Assembly (NCBI GenBank): GCA_002316005.1
Contig: DCIM01000069.1
Coordinates: 1 to 31,849 of the forward strand
DNA from: Prevotellaceae bacterium UBA1726
Lineage (GTDB): Bacteria; Bacteroidota; Bacteroidia; Bacteroidales; Bacteroidaceae
Reading direction: 5' to 3'
DNA: 31,849 nt
The position numbers and the translations under genes are program-made. The notes below the pieces were generated by a model. The model did not search any database, was not told where the DNA came from, and saw nothing but the letters and a program-made list of their open reading frames with translations. Shown in pieces: positions 1-7,221 of the stretch (the first letter of the stretch is position 1; each line of letters opens with the position of its first letter).

Positions 1-787
1 AGATGAACTGACGAGCAACAATCTCGTTACGGAAAGCCTTACCAATCTGTGCAATACCGAAAGGAATCTTCATACGACCGGTCTTCTGTACGTTGAGATA
101 GTTTACGAAGATACCCTGAGCAGTCTCTGGACGGAGGTAAATAGTGCTTGCGCCCTCAGCGGCAGCACCCATCTCAGTCTTGAACATAAGGTTGAACTGA
201 CGAACATCTGTCCAGTTGCGTGTTCCTGAGATAGGGCAAACGATTTCCTCGTCGAGGATAATCTGCTTCATTCCATCAAGATCAATACCGCCAGGGGCAT
301 TCATCACATCCTGGAAACGCTTGTGGAGGGCATCACGCTTCTCAATAATCTCGAGCACCTTTGGTGAAGTTGCGCGATACTGAGCCTCATCAAAGTTCTC
401 CTTGAAACGCTTGCGAGCCTTCTCAACTTCCTTCTCAACCTTCTCGTCATACTTTGCCATCTGGTCCTCAATAAGAACATCTGCACGATAGCGTTTCTTT
501 GAATCGCGGTTGTCAATGAGTGGATCGTTGAAAGCGTCAACATGTCCTGAAGCCTTCCAGATTGTTGGGTGCATGAAAATAGCAGAATCAATACCTACGA
601 TGTTCTCATGAACGAGAACCATATACTGCCACCAGTACTGCTTAATATTGTTCTTGAGCTCTACACCATTCTGACCATAGTCATAAACAGCACCAAGGCC
701 ATCATAAATATCACTACTTGGGAACACGAAGCCATACTCTTTGCAGTGGCTAACGATTTTCTTGAAAACATCTTCTTGTTGTGCCAT
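1..787 (-). CDS. glyS: Glycyl-tRNA synthetase, N-terminal part (cut by window edge)
   Basis: Charges tRNA-Gly with glycine in the cytoplasm. Reading the minus strand from the ATG at 785-787 gives an open frame of 262 codons that begins MAQQEDVFKKIVSHCKEYGF and runs off the left edge. The fragment has the YGFVFPSSDIYDGLGAVYDYG N-terminal segment, split here as YGFVFPSSDIY and GLGAVYDYG. It also has TIYLRPETAQGIFVNY (class II core) and the motif 2 start GKAFRNEI near the edge. This is the single-chain, alpha2 type of enzyme found in Bacteroidetes, eukaryotes and Gram-positives, not the GlyQ/GlyS tetramer. A Bacteroidetes-type promoter lies about 120 nt upstream. The C-terminal catalytic part and the anticodon-binding domain are outside the window. 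Confidence 0.95.
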   Translation of the reverse strand, partial: MAQQEDVFKKIVSHCKEYGFVFPSSDIYDGLGAVYDYGQNGVELKNNIKQYWWQYMVLVHENIVGIDSAIFMHPTIWKASGHVDAFNDPLIDNRDSKKRYRADVLIEDQMAKYDEKVEKEVEKARKRFKENFDEAQYRATSPKVLEIIEKRDALHKRFQDVMNAPGGIDLDGMKQIILDEEIVCPISGTRNWTDVRQFNLMFKTEMGAAAEGASTIYLRPETAQGIFVNYLNVQKTGRMKIPFGIAQIGKAFRNEIVARQFI

Positions 788-906
788 AATCTTTTATCTT
801 TTTTGTTATTATTCGTACTTTTAATCCGGACAACAATAGGGAATGATAGAACTACCATCCCTACAAAAGAACCGGAAATTGTGGTGTGATTTTACAAATC
901 ACTTTG

Positions 907-938
907 CAAAATTACTACAAAATGGCCGAATTGCCAAA
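907..938 (-). promoter_or_regulatory. Predicted promoter of glyS
   Basis: On the minus strand TTTG (935-938) is followed after 20 nt by TAATTTTG (907-914), which fits the Bacteroidetes sigma-ABfr pattern TTTG-N19-21-TAnnTTTG. The predicted transcript would start near 900 and begin with a small hairpin (arms 886-892 and 896-902), leaving a leader of about 110 nt before the glyS ATG. Confidence 0.6.
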
Positions 939-1003
939 ATAATTAGGAATATTTATAATTAATATGGAATGGTATTGATTTTGTACACCTTTGAAACGCG
1001 TTT

Positions 1004-1069
1004 GTCATTTCAGTGGAATGAGGAGGTCATTTCAATGGAATGAGAAGGTCATTTCAGTGGAATGACAAA
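1004..1069. repeat. Three tandem 22-bp repeats with a palindromic core
   Basis: Three adjacent 22-bp units occupy 1004-1025, 1026-1047 and 1048-1069, ending directly at the stop codon of the carboxypeptidase gene. Each contains CATTTCAGTGGAATG or CATTTCAATGGAATG, which folds on itself with one wobble pair. A related two-unit array with the same 22-bp period lies at 16564-16607. Both arrays are preceded by the identical 13-mer TTAATATGGAATG (959-971 and 16524-16536). Function is unknown. Confidence 0.85.
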
Positions 1070-2350
1070 CTACTTTACCAGTTGCTCGCAGAACTTGTTC
1101 TGCCAGAGGCGGGCATCGGCCACTGGAACCTCATTCTGAATCAATCCGAACAAGAGCAAATGACCATTCTTGCCTGTGACATATCCCGACAAAGAGGTTA
1201 TTCCATCTTCACGGGTCAAAGTACCGGTTTTTGCCTGCACTTTTCCACGAATTGTCGGTTTCAGCATTCTGTCGTGTAAGGTTCCTGTCTGACCAGAAAT
1301 TGGCAGACAACGACGCAACTCCTTGTAGATATATTCATGTCCGTAGGCATAATGGAGCATTCGAACGAGGAAACGAGGTGTAAGGCGGTCGTGAACACAA
1401 AGGCCGCTACCATCGTGAATCACGCTAACCGCATCAGGGTCGGCATTCAGTTCCTTACTGATGAAAGAGCGAAGATACTGAGTACCCGCCTCACGATGGT
1501 TCTGTCCATTGAGATACAATCCCGACAACGCAAAACTCAAGCATTCGGCATGTTCGTTAGAGGAATTCTGGAGTGCACGGAATATTGAGAGGTGCATTGG
1601 AGTAGATGTATTCTTCAGCAACTTTGCACCTTTTGGAACCTTTGCAACAACAAGTTGTGAGTCAGAAAAATTCACACCATGCGAACGCAAAGCATACTTC
1701 ACTTCATTTATCATGCGTTGTTGGCCTCGATACAAGATGCCAAGCTTTCGCGTTTTGAGGTCGCCCATTGTCCAGTGTTCCTCGTGCTGCATTGGTTCGG
1801 TCATGGCCAAATCAAGATAGATTTTACCCGTTACACGATGTATGCCTTTTGCTTGAAATGCAGCAGCCAACTTTCGGAGAGAATCTGGATTAAACCAGGG
1901 GTCAAATGTAAACTTTAATCCAATATTACCTTCAACCGCATCACCTTTCATTTTCCCGTCCATATAAGCCCCACTCGTAAACTTATAGTTAGGACCGAGA
2001 TGACGAATTGCAGCCAAGCAAGTGAGCATCTTCATGTTTGATGCTGGTCGCATAAGACTATCCGCCCTAAACTCATAGACCTCCTTATTGGCGGTTTCGT
2101 CATACACATAAAGGCCTAAAGTTCCAAGGCGGTTTGTGGCAGTGACGAAGGAGTCAAGGCGTTCAGCCAACGCCTCGTCTATCTCCAAGTCTTCAGGCTT
2201 TGGTGCCTTCTTTTCTGGAGTTTCGGTTTTTGCAAATATATTCTTCACAGACGACGCCACTTTCTTGTGTCCATCGCACTGAAAGAAAATGATTACTGCA
2301 AATAGCAGTAACCATCCGGATATCTTCTTTTTTGAGAGTCTTCTCGCCAT
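1070..2350 (-). CDS. dacB: D-alanyl-D-alanine carboxypeptidase/endopeptidase, PBP4 (S13) family
   Basis: Trims peptidoglycan stem peptides in the periplasm. The 426-residue protein carries the three serine penicillin-binding motifs in order: SxxK at S104-K107, SxN at S263-N265 and KTG at K374-G376, plus HDGSGL near 312-317, which is typical of family S13. An N-terminal hydrophobic segment (about residues 11-24) serves as signal or anchor. A Cys follows it (C25) but its context, FFQC, is not a good lipobox. It is somewhat shorter than E. coli PBP4 (477 residues). It is transcribed away from the topoisomerase gene, and its stop codon touches a 22-bp repeat array. Confidence 0.9.
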   Translation of the reverse strand: MARRLSKKKISGWLLLFAVIIFFQCDGHKKVASSVKNIFAKTETPEKKAPKPEDLEIDEALAERLDSFVTATNRLGTLGLYVYDETANKEVYEFRADSLMRPASNMKMLTCLAAIRHLGPNYKFTSGAYMDGKMKGDAVEGNIGLKFTFDPWFNPDSLRKLAAAFQAKGIHRVTGKIYLDLAMTEPMQHEEHWTMGDLKTRKLGILYRGQQRMINEVKYALRSHGVNFSDSQLVVAKVPKGAKLLKNTSTPMHLSIFRALQNSSNEHAECLSFALSGLYLNGQNHREAGTQYLRSFISKELNADPDAVSVIHDGSGLCVHDRLTPRFLVRMLHYAYGHEYIYKELRRCLPISGQTGTLHDRMLKPTIRGKVQAKTGTLTREDGITSLSGYVTGKNGHLLLFGLIQNEVPVADARLWQNKFCEQLVK

Positions 2351-2370
2351 TTTCGTTTGGTTTCTTTATG

Positions 2371-2402
2371 CAAATATACGAAAAAAAGGGGAATTAGCCG
2401 AA
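2371..2402 (-). promoter_or_regulatory. Predicted promoter of the carboxypeptidase gene
   Basis: On the minus strand TATATTTG (2371-2378) is a full match to the Bacteroidetes -7 element. TTCG lies 20 nt upstream (2399-2402), one base off the -33 consensus TTTG. It sits 21 nt ahead of the ATG at 2350. Confidence 0.5.
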
Positions 2403-2417
2403 TAAAAGGTGTTCATT

Positions 2418-2449
2418 TTTGTTTTTTTCGGTATTTTTGTTTAACTTTG
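2418..2449 (+). promoter_or_regulatory. Predicted promoter of the topoisomerase-led operon
   Basis: TTTG at 2418-2421 and TAACTTTG at 2442-2449 are separated by 20 nt, an exact match to the Bacteroidetes pattern. Transcription would start near 2456, which places the ATG at 2419 upstream of the transcript and supports 2470 as the real start of the coding region. Confidence 0.7.
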
Positions 2450-2469
2450 TAGCAAATAAATTTACTACA

Positions 2470-5412
2470 ATGAGCGACGAAACTAAAGACATCGAAGAAA
2501 TCAACGAGAACATTGGCAACGAGGAACAAGAAGTTGCTAATGACGAGAACACACATTCCGACTACAAGCCTTCAAGCAGATTTGATGCATCAGCGGTGCA
2601 CCATCTGAGTGGTATGTACCAGAGTTGGTTCCTGGATTATGCTTCTTACGTAATCCTTGAGCGTGCCGTACCTCATATTGAGGACGGTTTGAAACCTGTT
2701 CAGCGACGCATTCTCCACTCCATGAAGCGAATGGACGATGGTAGATATAATAAGGTGGCGAATATCGTAGGTCACACAATGCAGTTCCACCCTCACGGTG
2801 ATGCTTCTATTGGCGATGCTCTCGTGCAGATGGGACAAAAGGACCTTCTTATCGACTGTCAGGGAAACTGGGGTAACATCCTCACTGGTGCTCGTGCTGC
2901 TGCCCCTCGATATATTGAGGCACGACTGACGAAGTTTGCTTTGGATGTTGTTTTCAACCCAAAGACAACCGACTGGCAACTCTCTTACGATGGCCGCAAC
3001 AAGGAACCAATCACCCTTCCAGCGAAGTTTCCACTTTTGCTTGCTCAGGGTGCTGAGGGTATTGCTGTTGGTCTTTCGTCAAAGATTCTGCCTCACAACT
3101 TCAACGAACTCTGTGATGCTGCAATCAGTTATCTTCGTGGGGAGGATTTCGCGCTCTATCCTGACTTCCCTACCGGTGGTTCTATTGATGTCTCAAAGTA
3201 TAACGGCGGACAGCGTGGCGGTTCGCTGAAGGTTCGTGCTAAGATAGAAAAACTCGACAACAAGACTCTCGTTATCCGCGAGATTCCTTTCTCAAAGACT
3301 GCCGAAACGCTCATCGACTCAATTCTCAAGGCTATTGAGAAGGGCAAAATCAAGGCCAAGAAGGTGGAGGATTTGACTGCCGCTCAGGTGGAGATTCAGA
3401 TTCATCTCGCCCCTGGCGTTTCGTCGGACAAGACTATTGATGCTCTCTACGCTTTCTCTGATTGCGAGATTAACCTGAGTCCTAACTGCTGCGTCATTGA
3501 GGACAACAAGCCATGTTTCCTCACTGTCAATGATGTCTTGCGTCACTCAGCAGATCGTACTCTCGGACTTCTCCGCAAGGAACTTGAGATTCGCAAGGCG
3601 GAACTCCTTGAACAGTTGTTCTTTGCTTCGCTTGAACAGATTTTCATTGAAGAGCGCATTTATAAGGAGCGCCGATTCGAGCAGGCTCCTGACATGGACA
3701 CGGCTATCGCTTTTGTTGATGAGAAGTTGACCCCATTTAAACCTTCGTTCATTCGCGAGGTTACTCGTGATGACATTCTCCGCCTTATGGAGATTAAGAT
3801 GCAGCGAATCCTCAAGTTCAATAAGGACAAGAACGAGGAACTCATTGCAAAGATTAAGAAGGAGCTCAAGGGTATTGAGCATGACTTGAAGCACATGACT
3901 GATGTGACAATCAGTTGGTTTGAGTTCATCAAGAACAAATATGGTGCTGAGCACCCACGCCTCACAGAAATACGCAACTTCGACACCATTGAGGCTGCAA
4001 AGGTTGTTGAGGCAAACGAAAAACTCTACATCAACCGCCAGGAGGGATTCATCGGTACAGGTTTGAAGAAAGACGAGTATGTCTGCAACTGTTCGGATAT
4101 TGATGATATCATCATCTTCTACAAGGACGGTAAATACAAGGTTATCCGTGTTGCCGACAAGATTTTCGTAGGAAAGAATGTGATGCATGTGCAAGTGTTC
4201 AAGAAGAACGACCAACGCACCATCTACAATGCCATCTATCGCAATGGAAAGTTGGGATATTACTACATCAAGCGTTTCAATGTGACATCAATGACTCGCG
4301 ACAAGGAATACGACCTCACTCAAGGTGCACCAGGTTCGCGCGTGCTCTATTTCTCTGCCAATCCTAATGGCGAAGCTGAGATTGTGAAGGTTACGCTTGA
4401 GCCAAATCCAAAGCTTCGTAAGATTTTCATGGATTATGACTTCACAGATGTAATGATTAAGGGGCGTGCTTCGAAGGGCAACCTACTGACGAAGTTCACT
4501 GTCCACAGAATCAGCATGAAGAGTCAAGGTCGTTCAACTCTGGGCGGACGAAATGTATGGTATGATCCTGATGTAAACCGCATCAACTACGACGGCAATG
4601 GTCGTCTGTTGGGTGAGTTCAAGGAAGACGACCAGATTCTCGTTGTGCTCAAGAATGGCGAGTATTATCTCACCAACTATGATGTGAATAACCACTATGA
4701 CGACAACATTCTGCGCATTGAGAAGTTTGATGACATGAAGGTGTGGAGTGCCGTTGTTTATGATGATGACAACCAGGGCTTTGCGTATCTGAAGCGTTTC
4801 CAGATGGAGGCTTCAAAGAAGCGACAGAGTTTCATAGGCGAAAATCCAAAGAATGAACTTGTACTTCTCACCGATCAAGTGTATCCTCTTATCAAAGTTA
4901 CCTTTGGTGGTGATGATGCTTTCCGCGAGGCCATGGAGATTGATGTTGAGCAGTTTATTGGCATTAAGGGATTCAAGGCAAAAGGCAAGCGTATTGCCAC
5001 ATGGACAATAGAGAAGATTGAGGAACTCCAACCAACTCGTTTTCCAGAACCTCCAGAAGGTAATGACGGCGATGATGAAGAAGACGAAAACGAAGAAGGC
5101 AACGACGGAGATGGTGAGAATCCTACTCCTGACAACGATGCTGTAGAGATTGCAGAAACAGCTACCACAGAGGAGACTCCAGTGGAAGATGCTACTTCTG
5201 AAGATGTTCCTACAGAGACAATAGAGGAGAAGGCTGAAAAACCGAAGAAGGCAACTCGCAAGAAAAAGGCAGAGCCAAAGGACGAAGAACCTGCAAAGGA
5301 AGATGCTCCTAAGGATGAAGCACCAGTTGAAGACGCTCTGGGAGAGGAACCTTCCGCAAATAATGTTTTCGAGTTCAAAGTTGACGACGACGGACAGTTC
5401 AGTTTGTTCTAA
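2470..5412 (+). CDS. parC: DNA topoisomerase IV subunit A-like (GyrA/ParC family)
   Basis: Breaks and rejoins DNA in the type IIA topoisomerase that unlinks chromosomes. With the start at 2470 the protein has 980 residues. The catalytic domain shows LKPVQRRIL (about 74-82), HPHGDASIGDALV (about 107-119, the quinolone-response helix) and the active-site tyrosine Y148 in AAPRYIEAR. A beta-pinwheel-like C-terminal region follows. I do not see the canonical GyrA box, which favours ParC over GyrA, but a second gyrA elsewhere would be needed to be sure. From about residue 861 the protein is a low-complexity acidic tail with a KKATRKKK patch, ending in QFSLF. The longer in-frame start at 2419 overlaps the promoter and is rejected. 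It is the first gene of a five-gene run. Confidence 0.9.
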   Translation: MSDETKDIEEINENIGNEEQEVANDENTHSDYKPSSRFDASAVHHLSGMYQSWFLDYASYVILERAVPHIEDGLKPVQRRILHSMKRMDDGRYNKVANIVGHTMQFHPHGDASIGDALVQMGQKDLLIDCQGNWGNILTGARAAAPRYIEARLTKFALDVVFNPKTTDWQLSYDGRNKEPITLPAKFPLLLAQGAEGIAVGLSSKILPHNFNELCDAAISYLRGEDFALYPDFPTGGSIDVSKYNGGQRGGSLKVRAKIEKLDNKTLVIREIPFSKTAETLIDSILKAIEKGKIKAKKVEDLTAAQVEIQIHLAPGVSSDKTIDALYAFSDCEINLSPNCCVIEDNKPCFLTVNDVLRHSADRTLGLLRKELEIRKAELLEQLFFASLEQIFIEERIYKERRFEQAPDMDTAIAFVDEKLTPFKPSFIREVTRDDILRLMEIKMQRILKFNKDKNEELIAKIKKELKGIEHDLKHMTDVTISWFEFIKNKYGAEHPRLTEIRNFDTIEAAKVVEANEKLYINRQEGFIGTGLKKDEYVCNCSDIDDIIIFYKDGKYKVIRVADKIFVGKNVMHVQVFKKNDQRTIYNAIYRNGKLGYYYIKRFNVTSMTRDKEYDLTQGAPGSRVLYFSANPNGEAEIVKVTLEPNPKLRKIFMDYDFTDVMIKGRASKGNLLTKFTVHRISMKSQGRSTLGGRNVWYDPDVNRINYDGNGRLLGEFKEDDQILVVLKNGEYYLTNYDVNNHYDDNILRIEKFDDMKVWSAVVYDDDNQGFAYLKRFQMEASKKRQSFIGENPKNELVLLTDQVYPLIKVTFGGDDAFREAMEIDVEQFIGIKGFKAKGKRIATWTIEKIEELQPTRFPEPPEGNDGDDEEDENEEGNDGDGENPTPDNDAVEIAETATTEETPVEDATSEDVPTETIEEKAEKPKKATRKKKAEPKDEEPAKEDAPKDEAPVEDALGEEPSANNVFEFKVDDDGQFSLF

Positions 5413-5417
5413 TTGAT

Positions 5418-6206
5418 ATGAGACGATTATTCCTTTTGTTAATGTTCCTACCTTTCATGGGCTTTGCTCAGGAATGGGTTTGCATTGACAGCATCTCAGG
5501 AACTGTTTATGCTCCTACTGAGAAGGTAAACCTTTTCAGCATAGGATACAATTCTCTGCTCGACACTTATCTTTCGCCCGAACACTACTCGGGCTTTGAA
5601 CTGCGATATATCCGAGAGGAGACAAAGAACACTTCATATGTATTGTCTCACACATGGACTATGCAGGGGATGGTTTCTGACACCGAACCACGTTCTGAAA
5701 AAGCCTCTGACCTTTCTGCAATGGCCAATCTGAGTTTCGGAATGCACTATCACTTCCGTAATATTACCAATCTCGATATTGCCTTTGGAGGCCAAGCGGA
5801 GTTGTTTGCTGGTGGTACTTACAATACTCGAAACGGCAACAATCCGGCTCAGTTGCATGCGGGATTTGATATTGCGCCATCAGTTCGTGCCGCTTACGGC
5901 TTCCGTCTTTTCCGAAAAGACATGCAATTGAAATATGTTGCGTCACTGCCCCTTGTCGGCATTCAGTTCTCTCCGGCTTACGGGCAATCGTATTATGAAA
6001 TCTTCTCGGAGGGCAACTACGACCATAACATCTGTTTCTGCTCACCTGCAAACGCCTTGTCTTATACTCAAAGACTGACCTTGGATATTCCTTTCAAGCG
6101 TTTCGCTCTCACCTTTGGCTATTTAGGCGACTATCGTCAGGCAGAGATGAATTCTCTCAAGAAACATTATTTCACTCACTCATTCGTAATAGGTTGGACA
6201 CTATGA
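5418..6206 (+). CDS. Predicted outer-membrane barrel protein, DUF3316-like
   Basis: I do not know a function for this 262-residue protein. It begins with a clear signal peptide (MRRLFLLLMFLPFMGFAQ). The mature part is rich in alternating polar and aromatic residues that look like short transmembrane beta strands, and it ends VIGWTL with a hydrophobic residue at the C-terminus, as in many outer-membrane barrels. Length, Bacteroidetes context and composition resemble the DUF3316 family; that name is from memory and tentative. It starts 5 nt after the topoisomerase stop, and its TGA overlaps the next ATG (ATGA), so it is probably co-translated with the S41 protease gene. Confidence 0.65.
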   Translation: MRRLFLLLMFLPFMGFAQEWVCIDSISGTVYAPTEKVNLFSIGYNSLLDTYLSPEHYSGFELRYIREETKNTSYVLSHTWTMQGMVSDTEPRSEKASDLSAMANLSFGMHYHFRNITNLDIAFGGQAELFAGGTYNTRNGNNPAQLHAGFDIAPSVRAAYGFRLFRKDMQLKYVASLPLVGIQFSPAYGQSYYEIFSEGNYDHNICFCSPANALSYTQRLTLDIPFKRFALTFGYLGDYRQAEMNSLKKHYFTHSFVIGWTL

Positions 6207-7219
6207 AAAAGGTATTGATTCTTTTAGCAACCATATTTCAGCTATCAGTACTGATGCTTTTCACCTCTTGTGTTGATGAGGAGGAATATGCCGACAACAA
6301 CTCGGGCAACTTCGAGGCATTGTGGAAGGTGATGGACGAGCATTATTGTTTCTTTGACGAGAAGCAGAAGGAACTCGGTGTCGACTGGAATGAGATACAC
6401 TCGCGTTATGCAAAGCAGGTCGTTGGGGCAAACACCGAACAGTTGTTTGAGGTGTTCACGAAGATGATTGGCGAACTCAAAGATGGTCATGTCAATCTTT
6501 ATTCGGGCTTTGACACTGGTCGCAACTGGTCGTGGAAGGAGAACTATCCATCCAACTTCTCCGACACCTTATATAATAAGTATATGGGGACCGACTATCG
6601 CATCGCTTCGGGCATCTACTACAGAATTCTCGACGATAACATCGGTTATATGCGCTTTCCTTCGTTCAATGCAGATCCTGGCAATGGCAATCTTGACGAT
6701 GTGCTCTATTACTTCATTGCGTGTCGTAGTCTTATCATCGACATTCGCAACAATGGTGGCGGAATGCTAACCGTTGCAGAGAAGCTGGCAAGTCGCTTCA
6801 CCAACGAAGAGTTACTTGTGGGATATATGCAGCATAAGTCAGGCAAGGGCCACAACGATTTCTCTGAGCGTGAGAAACAAACACTCAAACCGAGTTCCAA
6901 CATACGTTGGCAGAAGCAGGTATTCCTTCTTACCAACCGTGGAGTATTTTCTGCTGCCAACGAATTCGTAAAATATATGAAGGAATGTCCAAATGTCACT
7001 GTCATCGGAGACCATACAGGCGGTGGTGCAGGCATGCCTTTCTCAAGCGAATTGCCAAATGGCTGGGGAGTTCGTTTCTCTGCTTGTCCTATGTTCGACA
7101 AAGATGGCGTCTCTACAGAAAGTGGCATTGACCCGGACATATACTGTTCGCTTACCGATGAGGACATACTTCGTGGCGTCGATACAATAATCGAAAAGGC
7201 GCGTTCTCTAACTAAATAA
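6203..7219 (+). CDS. S41-family peptidase, predicted lipoprotein
   Basis: A tail-specific/tricorn-type serine protease expected on the outer or inner membrane facing the periplasm. The 338-residue protein has a signal peptide ending in LFTSC, a good lipobox with lipidated C23. Family features are DGH at 94-96, IDIRNNGGG at 179-187, and the catalytic serine region VFSAANE with S250 and E253, followed by GDHTGGGAG. No PDZ domain is obvious, so this is a short S41 type. The substrate is unknown. An in-frame TTG at 6194 would add three residues, but the ATG at 6203 forms an ATGA overlap with the previous gene and directly precedes the KK-hydrophobic signal sequence, so it is preferred. Confidence 0.88.
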   Translation: MKKVLILLATIFQLSVLMLFTSCVDEEEYADNNSGNFEALWKVMDEHYCFFDEKQKELGVDWNEIHSRYAKQVVGANTEQLFEVFTKMIGELKDGHVNLYSGFDTGRNWSWKENYPSNFSDTLYNKYMGTDYRIASGIYYRILDDNIGYMRFPSFNADPGNGNLDDVLYYFIACRSLIIDIRNNGGGMLTVAEKLASRFTNEELLVGYMQHKSGKGHNDFSEREKQTLKPSSNIRWQKQVFLLTNRGVFSAANEFVKYMKECPNVTVIGDHTGGGAGMPFSSELPNGWGVRFSACPMFDKDGVSTESGIDPDIYCSLTDEDILRGVDTIIEKARSLTK

Positions 7220-7221
7220 TA

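Noticed and set aside
3547..4215. A 222-codon minus-strand open frame inside the topoisomerase gene
   Set aside because: It lies fully opposite the catalytic-core coding region, with no family motif and no promoter; it is a shadow frame.
4875..5378. A Ser/Ala-rich 167-codon minus-strand frame opposite the topoisomerase tail
   Set aside because: Its composition is simply the complement of the acidic E/D/A repeat codons; no start signal or domain is present.
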